Assembly: GCF_009690905.1 (NCBI RefSeq)
Contig: NZ_VOSW01000019.1
Span: 1-38,790, forward strand
Direction: 5' to 3'
Origin: Paraburkholderia madseniana
GTDB taxonomy: Bacteria; Pseudomonadota; Gammaproteobacteria; Burkholderiales; Burkholderiaceae
Length of the DNA: 38,790 nt
Position numbers and translations under genes: made by a program. The stretch's first letter is position 1. Each line of letters starts with the position of its first letter. This document shows, piece after piece, positions 7,965-17,133 of this stretch. The notes beneath the pieces were generated by a model that worked only from the letters and a program-made list of their open reading frames with translations, was not told the origin of the DNA and did no database searches.

Positions 7965-8618
7965 ATGACCCATTCTCAGAAAGACACCATCCCGGAGCTC
8001 TTGGTACGTAACATTCCGCGAGGCTTGGTGATGGCCATTGAGGAAGCGCTTGGTGTGGGAGCTCAGCGTGCTTTCGGCGGTGCAAAGGGGATGGATCAAG
8101 GTCATCTGCCGCACATCGTTGGGCAGCTACGTCATTTTCATATGAACGAGTCGTTTCATCGTGCGTTGACGGTAGGCGAAACTAATCCCACTCCGATTCG
8201 TGGCAACGGGATAGTGAGCGGCCGCTCCGGCGTATTTACGCTGGCGCGATTCAACATTCCCGAGGGTTTCTGGGTGAATGGTCGCCGCAGTCATACCCGG
8301 CGGCAGATGTCGTTTGCCAACAAGGCCATCGAGCCACTGGTTCAGCCCGAACTTTTTGAAGAGTACTCTGCCCCTTCTGAGGCGGTAGCGTTCTTTGTTG
8401 CGTGTTTTTCCGGCTCGCTGCACGTTCAACCGGAATCTCCACTGTCGATTCAAATCGCAGTCCCCGACCGGGACATGCGAGGGTGGCTTTTCAGAGAGCC
8501 CGTCAGTGCGTTCCTGCAGCGGTACGAGCTTGAGCAAAAGCCGGCAACACAAGACGACTTGGCCAAGCCAAAGCTCAAGAAAGACAAGAAGCAAGGCAAG
8601 GACGGCACTACATCATGA
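7965..8618 (+). CDS. Unknown partner protein of XRE-ImmA/IrrE unit
   Basis: ATG 7965 follows TTGGAG at a suitable distance; GTG 7959 is the alternative. The product is 217 residues and soluble. The middle reads like a compact alpha/beta domain (GVFTLARFNIPEGFWVNG, then SFANKAIEPLVQPELFEEY). The C-terminal ~30 residues are a Lys-rich tail (KLKKDKKQGKDG). I do not recognise a family. Its TGA overlaps the ATG of the next gene (ATGA), so the two proteins are made together. By analogy with other ImmA/IrrE operons, this protein could be the toxin or regulated partner, with the fusion protein acting as repressor and protease. Confidence 0.6.
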   Translation: MTHSQKDTIPELLVRNIPRGLVMAIEEALGVGAQRAFGGAKGMDQGHLPHIVGQLRHFHMNESFHRALTVGETNPTPIRGNGIVSGRSGVFTLARFNIPEGFWVNGRRSHTRRQMSFANKAIEPLVQPELFEEYSAPSEAVAFFVACFSGSLHVQPESPLSIQIAVPDRDMRGWLFREPVSAFLQRYELEQKPATQDDLAKPKLKKDKKQGKDGTTS

Positions 8619-9829
8619 GTCGCGGTGGCATTCAAGGTTTTGAGACTGAGCGTTTGAGCCAGATTCTTGCTGCGCGGCGATTGAGTCAAGCCCAGCTTGC
8701 GTCGCTCGTTGGCGTATCTCCAGCCACAGTTAGTAAATGGCGTTCCGGCAGCCAAGCGCCCGAGCGGGATACATTGGAACGTTTGGCCGGTGTAGTCAAC
8801 GTCACACCTGAGTGGTTCACGCGCGCGCCGTCGACAAAAGTGTCTCTGCCGCTGTTTCGAAGCAATGCCTCGGCCCACGTCGCCGCGCGCGCGATGCTAG
8901 AAGCACGTATGGAGTGGGCTCAAGATATCGCTCTTACGCTGTCGGAGTTCGTAGACTATCCGGAGCTTAATCTGCCCGTCAGGCGATTTACCGACCCGGA
9001 GCACATCACGCCTGACGAGATCGAGTCGGCCGCAAGCGAGTGTCGCGAATTGTGGCGCATTGGGCGCAACGCCGTGCCCGATCTTGCACTCGCGGTTGAA
9101 GGCGCTGGCGTGATCTTGGTGCGAGAGGAAACCGGCATTGCTCAGATAGAGGGGCTGTCTGCTTGGAGCGAAGTGCTCGGGCGTCCCCTTGTTTTGTTGT
9201 CGGCCGACAAGGACAACGGATATAGAAGTCGGTTCGACCTGGCGCATGAACTCGGTCATTTGATCCTTCATCGACACATCCCGCGACCGACGGAGCGCGA
9301 CCGCCACAAACAACTGGAGCAACAGGCGCATCGGTTCGCAGGGGCATTCTTATTGCCTGCGGAGACCTTTGCCAATGAAGTGCGCACGCCGGTCACACTG
9401 GATGATCTGCTGCTATTGAAGCGACGCTGGGGAGCCTCGGTCGCCGCGATCGTAATGCGTCTGCGTGCACTCAAAATTCTGGATGAAGATGCCGCGCAAT
9501 TGCTCTTCAAGCGTCGATCCGCAAGGTGGGGAGCGAAGTCCGAGCCGGGCGATGGTGATCGACCACCGGAGCGGCCGCGTCTGCTACGACGTACCATTGA
9601 TCTGCTGGTCGAGGAGAACGTGATGTCGCTCGAATCGATTCCGCGCCATATCGGACTAGCCGCTCATGATGTTGAAATGCTGGCCGGCCTCTCCGAAGGG
9701 TACTTCCAGGGCAAGCCCAAGGTTGTGCAACTAGCTCGACTGAGGCCGACATCAGGCAATTCACATGAACCCATTGCGGCGGAAGGTAATACAGTTGTGC
9801 CATTCAGATTTACGCCGAAGCGCAAATGA
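8615..9829 (+). CDS. XRE-type repressor fused to ImmA/IrrE metallopeptidase
   Basis: The protein has 404 residues. Residues ~12-65 form an XRE helix-turn-helix (RLSQAQLASLVGVSPATVSK). The zinc-protease signature HELGH is at 211-215, with the third ligand region EQQAHRFAGAFLLP at 236-248. This is the known fusion class in which an ImmA/IrrE domain cleaves a repressor or partner in response to a signal, as in ICEBs1 ImmA and Deinococcus IrrE. A ~150-residue C-terminal region follows, with the segment GLAAHDVEMLAGLSEGYF that resembles a second DNA-binding or substrate domain. It is translationally coupled to the unknown protein upstream. Likely role: control of that partner, or a stress/phage-triggered switch. 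Confidence 0.8.
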   Translation: MSRGGIQGFETERLSQILAARRLSQAQLASLVGVSPATVSKWRSGSQAPERDTLERLAGVVNVTPEWFTRAPSTKVSLPLFRSNASAHVAARAMLEARMEWAQDIALTLSEFVDYPELNLPVRRFTDPEHITPDEIESAASECRELWRIGRNAVPDLALAVEGAGVILVREETGIAQIEGLSAWSEVLGRPLVLLSADKDNGYRSRFDLAHELGHLILHRHIPRPTERDRHKQLEQQAHRFAGAFLLPAETFANEVRTPVTLDDLLLLKRRWGASVAAIVMRLRALKILDEDAAQLLFKRRSARWGAKSEPGDGDRPPERPRLLRRTIDLLVEENVMSLESIPRHIGLAAHDVEMLAGLSEGYFQGKPKVVQLARLRPTSGNSHEPIAAEGNTVVPFRFTPKRK

Positions 9830-9976
9830 CGCAACGCGACGGAAAAGTCTGCATCCATCAGCGATAGCGACAGAGAGCACGACATTCTTGCCACTCGCCT
9901 TCTGTTAGCACGCTGCGTGACTGACGCTGCTACTTTTTCGTTGTGTCTTTTTCAACTTCCTTGCCAGTATCCATAG

Positions 9977-11503
9977 ATGATCGATCAACAGGCGCTGGGC
10001 AACAAGGGCGAGCAGCGATTCGGGGAGTTATGCGCGGATACTGGCCTGACGTTTAACAAGGCAACGCTGGATCTCGCTGGATGGGATTTTATTGTCAATT
10101 CGGACGTCGACGATACGCAGGCGGTCTCTCTTGATCGTCGCCGAACACCTTTTTCGTGCTACGTGCAGGTCAAGACAATTTGGGACACGTCTAGGTCAGT
10201 CAAGCTCAAGCTGAACATGGCAGAAAGGCTTGGAATTGAAGCGATTCCGTCATTCATCTGCGTGTTCAGGGTGAACCGGGACCGGCAATTCACGGACGCG
10301 TTTGTGATTCACGTCGCAGACGACCGGCTCGCCGCCATATTGAAAAAGCTACGCGAGGCGCAAGCCGATATGGATGGTGTTCCCCTCAACAAGAAATTTA
10401 TCTCCTTCACGCCACGCGGGACCGAACGTATCGACTTGACGGGCATCGCTTTGCGCGAAGCGTTTATCCACCACATCGGGCCGGATTTTCATAGCTATAT
10501 TGACAAAAAGCGCGAGCAACGGGAAACGCTGGGGTTCGAGGGCAAGCCGTTTCAGATGTCTGTCGTCTTCGAGAACCTGAGCGCGAGCGAGCTGCTTGAT
10601 GCCTTTCTCGGGCTGACGCGGGAAGTTCCAGTCTCGAGCCTGGAAGTCGTCGAAACCCGTTTTGAAATTCCGCTGCCCGAAGGCGAGCCCACCACTGCGA
10701 AGATCACTATCAAGCCGCAGCCATTCGATACGTGCTCGATAACGATCAGGCACGGTAAGCGGGGTTGGCCAGCGGTGTTTGCCGGCGAGATCTTCAATAC
10801 TCCGAAGGTCGGGAGTAGACAGCGGAGCTTGATCAGGAGCGAGCTGTTCATGATCGTCGTTGACCGGAGCACAGAGTCCGGCGGAAAGCTGCGGTTTGAG
10901 TTTTCGATCGAAGGGAAGAACTGTACCGCGTCGAAATGGGCCGACTATTGGCGCATGTTGTCAGCGTTCCGCTCGGGCGAGGGCGTCGTCGAGATCAAGC
11001 CTGAATCGATGCCTGTGCCGTTGGAATTTGACATCACCATTGATGAAAAGTCGGAAATGGAAGGCCAGATCGAACCTGATCAGTGCGTTCGCGTCCTTGA
11101 GTGTCTATCGAATATTATCCGCCACGCGGGAGCGCGCCCGGAACCAACGTTCGAATATCCTGAAATTTTTGAGCAGGCTGACAGGATCCTCGCGCTTTCG
11201 GCGATGATGGATGCCCAAACACCGATTGTGACCGTGCACGATCCGTCAGCGGATGCACTCGACGGAATACCGATAGGTCCATGTATTCTCGCCACCACCT
11301 TTCCCGTCGGTTCAACAGTTTTTGTGTTCTACGCCACGGCCTTCGTCGAGACGGATGCGGGCGATGGTGGTCGGCCGACGGTTTTGTTCCGAGATTTCCA
11401 ACCGAAGAGACTGCGAATCATCGAGGCCGGCGAGAAGAGTCGTGAATTGTTCGTGGAGAATGCGCAGCGTTTAGAGGGAGTCACGCAAGTTCTCTGGCTT
11501 TAG
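9977..11503 (+). CDS. PD-(D/E)XK-type nuclease candidate with large C-terminal region
   Basis: A 508-residue protein starting at ATG 9977 (weak ribosome site). The first ~70 residues have the layout of a PD-(D/E)XK or DUF4365-like nuclease core: GNKGEQRF with E12, AGWDFIV with D37, then SCYVQVKT with Q64 and K66. In that fold, D and (E/Q)xK coordinate metal for phosphodiester cleavage. Residues ~75-110 continue the core with a strand (IPSFICVFRV). The remaining ~390 residues are mixed alpha/beta and unrecognised; they could bind nucleic acid or a phage signal. It lies 212 bases upstream of the Shedu gene on the same strand, which supports a defence role. Other possibilities are a restriction-like enzyme or a sensor with a degenerate nuclease fold. 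Confidence 0.6.
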   Translation: MIDQQALGNKGEQRFGELCADTGLTFNKATLDLAGWDFIVNSDVDDTQAVSLDRRRTPFSCYVQVKTIWDTSRSVKLKLNMAERLGIEAIPSFICVFRVNRDRQFTDAFVIHVADDRLAAILKKLREAQADMDGVPLNKKFISFTPRGTERIDLTGIALREAFIHHIGPDFHSYIDKKREQRETLGFEGKPFQMSVVFENLSASELLDAFLGLTREVPVSSLEVVETRFEIPLPEGEPTTAKITIKPQPFDTCSITIRHGKRGWPAVFAGEIFNTPKVGSRQRSLIRSELFMIVVDRSTESGGKLRFEFSIEGKNCTASKWADYWRMLSAFRSGEGVVEIKPESMPVPLEFDITIDEKSEMEGQIEPDQCVRVLECLSNIIRHAGARPEPTFEYPEIFEQADRILALSAMMDAQTPIVTVHDPSADALDGIPIGPCILATTFPVGSTVFVFYATAFVETDAGDGGRPTVLFRDFQPKRLRIIEAGEKSRELFVENAQRLEGVTQVLWL

Positions 11504-11715
11504 GGGGCGGTGATGCAGTTGCGGGTCTCCGAAGCGCGATCGACGTTGCAGTAGTTGGATAGAAGAGCTGTCGCCTTGCGATTGGGGTTCGTCCCGTGCC
11601 CTGCCACGCGGGAGCCATCAGTTGTTTTCCACGTACCGGTGGATATGGGGAGCAATTCTGCGTCCTCCGCTGTTCGGATCGTGAATGTGATTTTTCAAAT
11701 TCCTTTGGAGAATTG

Positions 11716-12879
11716 ATGTCAACAACGGATAGCTATCAGGACCCAGATGCCGGGAAGACCTATTTCAGTCCGCGGCTCGATTCGTTTTCCGATCCGGCTC
11801 GGAAGGTGCGTATTGCGACGAAGCTGATTGAGCAGCCGGCGACATATGCCTTCGCACAAGTCAAAGACGAACTCGTACTTAGGCATAAAGAAGACGCAAA
11901 AACTTGCATAACTGCCAAATTCTTCGAAGACGACCGCGGAATCTTTGTACTGAGCATTCAAGGTTACACCGTCGCGACGGATAAGCCCCACAACGCCAGC
12001 TTTTCATTCATCGGTGACGAGATCGGGAAGCTGATTGAGTTTATTAACCATGTCCAGTCTGTGCCCCTGAAAAGTGCCGGTTCAATGAGAATCTCGGACG
12101 ACGATCTTCGCCGCATTGTATTGTCAAATATCCAGGCACAGGCACTTGTTCAGGATAATCAAGAATTGTTCGCGGAGGTTATCCGCTCGGCAGTGACGAA
12201 GGAGGATGTTGTAGCCGTTGGATATCGTAAACGCCAGTTGCAGGTCTTCCAGAAGCTGCTCGAAGACGAGAGTTATTTCGAGGATGTCAAAACCAAGAAG
12301 CAATGTACTAGCGAAGCCGTTTGGCAAAAGTTCTTCGAGAAAAATCCCTGGATATTTGGCTACGGATTGAGCTACATCCACCTCTCCGCCCTTGACGATA
12401 AGAAGCTCGAGCAGGTTGTTCACGGTCATACTGTTTCGGAACACGGTAAGCGCGTAGACGCGCTTCTCCGAAGTCGCGGAGTTATTTCAAGCTTGTGCTT
12501 CGTCGAGATCAAGACGCAGAAGACAGCGTTGCTTAACGCGCAACCCTACCGGGCCGGCTGCTGGGCACCATCGTCTGAACTCGCGGGTGCTGTCTCGCAG
12601 GTCCAAGGCACGGTCGCATTGGCCACGGAATCTATAAGGTCGAAACTCTCACTGACTGACGGTGTCGGAAATCCGACCGGCGAGGAAGCGTTCAACTACG
12701 TGCCGAAGTCCTTCCTCGTAGTCGGCAGTCTTCATGAGTTCTCCGGTGAGCACGGAGTGAACCAGGAACGCTATCGCTCGTTTGAACTATTTAGGCGCAA
12801 CACCAATAGTCCGGAAATCATCACTTTCGATGAGCTCTATGAGCGCGCGCGATTCATTGTCGGCCAGAATGAAGTATAG
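11716..12879 (+). CDS. sduA: Shedu anti-phage nuclease SduA (DUF4263)
   Basis: ATG 11716 follows TTTGGAG and gives 387 residues; the frame open from 11596 upstream is probably untranslated. The C-terminal half is a typical DUF4263 domain: WQKFFEKNPWIFGYG at 203-217, the DDKKLEQVVHG segment, GKRVDALLRS with D248, FVEIKT with E264 and K266, and then the YRAGCWAPSSELAGAVSQVQ helix. The D...E-x-K pattern is the PD-(D/E)XK active site by which Shedu cuts DNA. Shedu is a single-gene anti-phage defence (established knowledge). The N-terminal ~190 residues are the variable part thought to sense or regulate. Placement next to another nuclease candidate and an ImmA unit makes this a defence cluster. 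Confidence 0.9.
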   Translation: MSTTDSYQDPDAGKTYFSPRLDSFSDPARKVRIATKLIEQPATYAFAQVKDELVLRHKEDAKTCITAKFFEDDRGIFVLSIQGYTVATDKPHNASFSFIGDEIGKLIEFINHVQSVPLKSAGSMRISDDDLRRIVLSNIQAQALVQDNQELFAEVIRSAVTKEDVVAVGYRKRQLQVFQKLLEDESYFEDVKTKKQCTSEAVWQKFFEKNPWIFGYGLSYIHLSALDDKKLEQVVHGHTVSEHGKRVDALLRSRGVISSLCFVEIKTQKTALLNAQPYRAGCWAPSSELAGAVSQVQGTVALATESIRSKLSLTDGVGNPTGEEAFNYVPKSFLVVGSLHEFSGEHGVNQERYRSFELFRRNTNSPEIITFDELYERARFIVGQNEV

Positions 12880-13139
12880 GTGATGGAGCTATTGTCGATT
12901 GGTCCGCGAGTGTGGGTTGGCGACCAAGCGGAGCGATCTGATTCCATCCCCATTACGTGCGTCGACGACCAAAGAGCACTGCCCAGAAACTTCTCCTATG
13001 TAACGCGTCGGGCGAAAGCCTGGATTACCGCGAAGCATTTGCGAAATGCAGCATGAGAGTCTAAGGACGTGTCGAGCGGACTACATTGATGCTCGCGCGA
13101 GCTGGTTCAAAACGGGTTTGGTCGACGCAAATGCTGTGA

Positions 13140-14093
13140 TCAGTAGGCGATCTTGAACGTGGGTGAGTCCTCCGGCCTCTGCTTGCGCCGGTCGTACAGG
13201 CGGGTGGTGGCGATGTTCGCGTGACCGAGCCATTCCTGGACCTTCGCAATGTCGGCTTCGTGGTCGAGCGCATTCGTCGCAGCAGTCGCCCGAAGGCTAT
13301 GCACGCCGAAACCTTCGACGGCGATCTTTGCGTGCACAGCCCACGCCAGCACGCATTTGTAGACCCCATCGGCCGTGATTGCGGCGCCAGTCTTGCGCAT
13401 AGGTTGAAAGAGCGGCGCATCCGCCAGAGCGTCATGCCCCGCCGTTTCGAGGTAGGCATGAATGCGTTCGGCACTGGCCGGGTGCAGCGGCACGTAGCGC
13501 AGCTTACTTCCCTTTCCATGAATTCGCAGGTGCGGCACGCCGCGCCGGTCGTGAATGTCTCGCACCTTCAGCAAACATAATTCCTCACGACGCAGGCCGT
13601 GATACAGCAGGACGGCGAGGATTGCGCGGTCGCGCTTGCCCTTTAGCGTATCGGGATCGGGCGCGTCGAGCAGCGCGCGGGCCTGATGGTCGCCAAGCGC
13701 GGGCGTCTTGCCTTCGCTACCGTTGTTCTTCGGGCGCTTGACGCCCGCCACGGGATTCAGCGCAACGGCGTTGCGCTCGCAGAGATAGTCGAACAGCGAC
13801 GATAGCGCGGCGAGCTTGCGCCGGATGGTCGCGCCGGATAGGTGGCGGACTTCGAGGCGCTTGCGCCACGCAAGGACGTGCGCGCGTGTGACGGTGCGAA
13901 ACTCATCCGGCTGCGCGATGCCGGTGAAAGCCATGAAGTCGCGCAGGTCGATCTGGTAGGCGCGACGCGTGCGGGGATTGTCGAGGTTGGCGAACCATTC
14001 GGCCTCGGGCGGTACGTTCGAGAGTCGGTGAAATTCGGCGGCGGTCAGTTGCCGGCTGTCTGTGCGTGCAACGGGAGTCAGTCTGTTCGGCAT
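13140..14093 (-). CDS. XerC/D-like tyrosine recombinase (integrase)
   Basis: The start at ATG 14093 has GGAG six bases upstream; the ATG at 14099 overlaps that site, so 14093 is preferred. The product is 317 residues. Residues ~30-115 form the SAM-like core-binding domain. The catalytic domain carries R168 (GLRREEL), a Lys in IHGKGSK (194-196), H265-x-x-R268 (HSLR), H291 (GHAN) and the nucleophile Y300 (TRLYDRR). All active-site residues are present, so it should be active. It lacks a phage-type arm-binding domain. It faces the defence cluster and probably mobilised part of this island or acts on nearby sites such as the inverted repeat at 14203-14232. Confidence 0.9.
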   Translation of the reverse strand: MPNRLTPVARTDSRQLTAAEFHRLSNVPPEAEWFANLDNPRTRRAYQIDLRDFMAFTGIAQPDEFRTVTRAHVLAWRKRLEVRHLSGATIRRKLAALSSLFDYLCERNAVALNPVAGVKRPKNNGSEGKTPALGDHQARALLDAPDPDTLKGKRDRAILAVLLYHGLRREELCLLKVRDIHDRRGVPHLRIHGKGSKLRYVPLHPASAERIHAYLETAGHDALADAPLFQPMRKTGAAITADGVYKCVLAWAVHAKIAVEGFGVHSLRATAATNALDHEADIAKVQEWLGHANIATTRLYDRRKQRPEDSPTFKIAY

Positions 14094-14900
14094 GGTCATC
14101 TCCGGAGAAGGGCCGGGAAGGCCGTACGCGCAAATCAGCGGTGGTATCGGTTCTTTGACGATAGCTGAATGCCGAAGTGTGCCGCTGTTTGCGGTGTACG
14201 GCAGCTATTGATAACCGATTTTATCAATAGCTGATTTTTATGCGTGAAGCGAATAACTTTGACAAAATCGCACTCGGAACAGCCGGGCCCACACGGGCGG
14301 CAATTCGAGTAGTTCGGGCGCGGTGTCAGGAAGGAACCGCGGCGAGGAGGCACGCGCGCAACGGTATAGCTTTGTGGCGTGGGCGTGGCACTAGAGTAAA
14401 GCCAAGCCCAACAGTCATGCGACCTCACTCCACTAACGTGATGTCGGGCGCAAGTCGGCCAGCTTCGGGCGCTCACCCGCACGTTCAAACGGCCGTTCCT
14501 CCCCAGACAGCGGGCGTCCGTCCCTTCCGCGGCCACTGTCGCGTTATCGGCCGAAGCGACCGACTCGCCTAATGCCAGCCTAGTCGCGATGAGTGGTCTA
14601 AGCCTGTTGACGCCGACATCGTATTTGACCCGTACGCTGATATCGGAATGACCAGCCTGCCAATCAAAGTGCGACCCCGCCATTAGAGACTCTCAAATCA
14701 ATCCGGCGGGTCAACAGTTCTCGGCCATGCGGGTCAATCTGGCATCGGCGACAACAGGTCAGGCACGATGCCAGCCTCAATCGGCCCGGTTTTTGGTAAT
14801 CTGGCAACGTGCATAGACGCAGTGGTTGCGGTCAACAAGAAGTGTGCAGCAGGCGAGACCACCGTTCCCAGCCTGGGCTTCAAGCAAGACCTAAACATCG
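14094..14900. other. Upstream region of the integrase: regulatory or recombination sequence, no firm gene
   Basis: No open frame here has protein-like features. The minus-strand frame at 14135-14683 has low-complexity Arg/Ser/Pro composition and is rejected. The region contains the 12-bp inverted repeat at 14203-14232. From about 14690 to 14760 there are repeated GGGTCAA motifs (near 14708 and 14731) that could be a decayed end of an insertion element; I cannot assign it. A short frame (ATG 14768 to TAG 14908, 46 codons) overlaps the next start codon and could be a leader peptide, at low confidence. Confidence 0.4.
14203..14232. repeat. Inverted repeat, 12-bp arms and 6-bp centre, candidate recombinase core site
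   Basis: AGCTATTGATAA (14203-14214) is the exact reverse complement of TTATCAATAGCT (14221-14232), with CCGATT between. Two ~11-12 bp binding arms around a 6-8 bp centre is the known layout of tyrosine recombinase core sites such as dif or loxP-like sites. It lies 110 bases upstream of the integrase start. It could equally be an operator or transcription-related hairpin. Confidence 0.55.
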
Positions 14901-15629
14901 ATGGCTAGTGAACTTCTGGTGTTTTCTATGGACAAGAAGCCTGAAAAAAGCATTGAAGAACGAATTGTCAAGCTGGAATCCAAGTCGGCACTTCATACCT
15001 GGATGCCGATCCTCATATCCGGTGCGGCACTCGTTGTTTCAATATTCGCCGCAGAAAATTCGCACGATGCAAACGAATTTAAGAAGGAGCGAGTTTATGT
15101 TCGAGCAGCGCCCGACCGGCAATGCGAGGTGAACTATCAGGTTGTAGATGAGAAAACGAGTTATTTGTGGCTCTGCTGGGTAGTCGAAGCGACAAACCTT
15201 AGCGAAGATAAAACGGGGATCCGGATGGCCAGGGTCATCCCCAGCGAGGGTGCAGTACCTTTCGATACTGGTCAGATCGAGGTCGTGACTGGCAACCCGG
15301 ACCAAGTCATGCCGATAAGGACGCAGAAAATCGAGCATCCTCTCAAGCTTGAGGCGAGGGAGGCCCAATTAATTGTTGTCAGAATGCCTGTTCAGGCGTC
15401 GTCCCAAATCCGCCTCACAATGACGACGAAGGTAATGAGGGAAATTGTCAGCAGCCATACCCTCACTATGCGCGCGCTTTCTAATATGTTTCCTGTATTC
15501 GATAAATGCGACGCACCGGGCGACGATTCAAATGGCCAGTTTTGTACCAAACACTTCCGGGTTGTACTTACGACTATTCAGAACGGAGCATACGACTCTG
15601 AGTTGCTATTTCGACAACGAGTGCCATGA
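14901..15629 (+). CDS. Single-span membrane protein of unknown function
   Basis: 242 residues from ATG 14901, or 233 from ATG 14928 (MDKKPEKS); neither has a clear ribosome site. The charged N-terminal segment KSIEERIVKLESKSALH looks like a short coiled coil. One transmembrane helix follows at ~34-51 (WMPILISGAALVVSIFAA). The rest (~185 residues) is strand-rich and would be extracytoplasmic, with Cys pairs (positions near 79, 93, 202 and 214) that could form disulphides. I recognise no family. It is followed by an orphan UrtA-like binding protein 127 bases downstream, so a membrane-anchored partner for that protein is possible but unproven. Confidence 0.5.
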   Translation: MASELLVFSMDKKPEKSIEERIVKLESKSALHTWMPILISGAALVVSIFAAENSHDANEFKKERVYVRAAPDRQCEVNYQVVDEKTSYLWLCWVVEATNLSEDKTGIRMARVIPSEGAVPFDTGQIEVVTGNPDQVMPIRTQKIEHPLKLEAREAQLIVVRMPVQASSQIRLTMTTKVMREIVSSHTLTMRALSNMFPVFDKCDAPGDDSNGQFCTKHFRVVLTTIQNGAYDSELLFRQRVP

Positions 15630-15755
15630 TGGCGCCCAGGCTGCCGTACCCTCTCACTCATCCCGGACATATGCGGAAATCAAGGATGGATGTTTGTGGT
15701 GTGTCGTCGGTAGCCTCAACGAGCGAACCTGCGTTGCGGCAAGAGGAAACATCTA

Positions 15756-17015
15756 ATGAATAAGCGAGATTTTCTGGCTGCTTCTGCCTTTGGCTTGGCC
15801 ACCACAGCGATCGGCGTCCGTGATGTTTTGGCTCAGTCCGATGTTAAAAACGGAATCCGGCTTGGAATCCTTTATTCACTTTCAGGGGTAATGGCGTTCG
15901 GCGAGAAGTTTCTCAAGGACGTTGTGTTGATGACTATCGCGGAGATCAATGCAGCAGGGGGCGTCTTGGGACGTCCAATTGTGCCCGTGGTTGTTGATCC
16001 TTCATCGGATAGGTCGCTGCTTGTGGGGAAGGCGAGAGAACTTATCGTCGACGAGCATGTGTCAGCGGTATTCGGAACGTCGACCTCGCTTGCCCGAAAG
16101 GCGGTTCTGCCAGTAGTTGAACATTTTAATAATCTGCTGTTCTACGCATCTCAATATGAAGGGGAGGAAAACTCTAAAAATGTATTTTATACCGGTGGGA
16201 CGCCAAATCAGTACGCGATTCCTGCTTTGGAGTATATGATGAGCAAGGAGGGGGGCAGCGTAAGACGTTTTTTCCTTCTCGGAACTGACTACATATATCC
16301 GCGCACCACAAACAGAATACTTAGTGTTTTTCTCCATAGAAAAGGAGTACAGGACTCAGAGATAGAGGTAGCTTATATTCCGTTTGGCCATGACGACTTC
16401 GGTCCTATTGTTAAAGCTATCATTAATTTTTCGCGCCCGAGTAAGACATGTGTCGTTTCCACTGTTGCAGGAGAATCGAGCGTACTGTTTTATAGGGAAT
16501 TACTTAGACAAGGTGTCAAACCTAGTGACGTACCCGTCATGGACTTGACCGTAGAGGAAGGGCTGCCGGGAACTGATGAAAGCTCTCGCAACGGTCATCT
16601 TACCGCTGCAGGGTATTTTCCCTCTCTCGATAACCCTGCGAACGCACGATTTAAAGCAGAATGGCGGCAATGGGCGGGAGGTAATAAATTACCTAAAGGA
16701 TCGTACCGCATAATAAATGACACGATGGCATCCACTTACATTGGAGTCCATATGTGGAAAGCCGCTGTCGAGCGAGCGGGTACTGCGTCTGTTGACAAGG
16801 TTCGAGACGCCATGATCGGTCTAGCGTTTGCTGCGCCCTCAGGTTTCACGCTGGAGATGTCCCGTACGCGAAATCTGAGTCGTCCAGCAATGGTCGCGGA
16901 AATGCAAAGTGTCGGTCTGTACGACGTCGTTTGGCAAAGTAAGGGCACGATCGTCGCTCAGCCTTTTAGCCCCTACCTCGATGATAAAGTCGGCAAGCCT
17001 GATGTTGTTGGCTAA
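15756..17015 (+). CDS. UrtA-like urea/short-chain amide ABC transporter substrate-binding protein (orphan)
   Basis: A 419-residue protein; AAGAGGAAAC precedes ATG 15756. The N-terminal ~26 residues are a Sec-type signal peptide (hydrophobic stretch then VLAQS); the KR in NKRDF is not a true twin-Arg. The mature part is a type 1 periplasmic binding protein of the UrtA/FmdD group: GILYSLSGVMAFGEK, LKDVVLMTIAEINAAGGVLG, GTSTSLARKAVLPV, LLFYASQYEGEE, NVFYTGG, FLLGTDYIYPRTTN, ending QPFSPYLDDKVGKPD. Length and motifs are complete. No urtBCDE permease or ATPase genes follow; an IS5 remnant does. The base composition is more A/T-rich than the neighbours, suggesting transfer. It may now serve sensing or work with a transporter elsewhere. 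Confidence 0.85.
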   Translation: MNKRDFLAASAFGLATTAIGVRDVLAQSDVKNGIRLGILYSLSGVMAFGEKFLKDVVLMTIAEINAAGGVLGRPIVPVVVDPSSDRSLLVGKARELIVDEHVSAVFGTSTSLARKAVLPVVEHFNNLLFYASQYEGEENSKNVFYTGGTPNQYAIPALEYMMSKEGGSVRRFFLLGTDYIYPRTTNRILSVFLHRKGVQDSEIEVAYIPFGHDDFGPIVKAIINFSRPSKTCVVSTVAGESSVLFYRELLRQGVKPSDVPVMDLTVEEGLPGTDESSRNGHLTAAGYFPSLDNPANARFKAEWRQWAGGNKLPKGSYRIINDTMASTYIGVHMWKAAVERAGTASVDKVRDAMIGLAFAAPSGFTLEMSRTRNLSRPAMVAEMQSVGLYDVVWQSKGTIVAQPFSPYLDDKVGKPDVVG

Positions 17016-17133
17016 CCCGTTTCTGAGAATCCTCTGACCATCACATTTGGCCGTCAGATTCGAATCGTTCAGCGAAAGCGCCCGCACTTTAGTCGCGTCG
17101 ATGAGGGCGGGCCGACGATCGGCTAGCAAGATC

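Noticed and set aside
14252..14271. AATAACTTTGACAAAATCGC resembles AATAACTTTGAACAAATCCGC at 24122-24142, both upstream of an integrase
   Set aside because: Needs gaps to align and lies at different distances from the two starts (about 160 and 70 bases); could be chance in A/T-rich leader DNA.
14135..14683. Minus-strand open frame upstream of the integrase
   Set aside because: Low-complexity Arg/Ser/Pro composition and overlap with the inverted repeat; no homology pattern.
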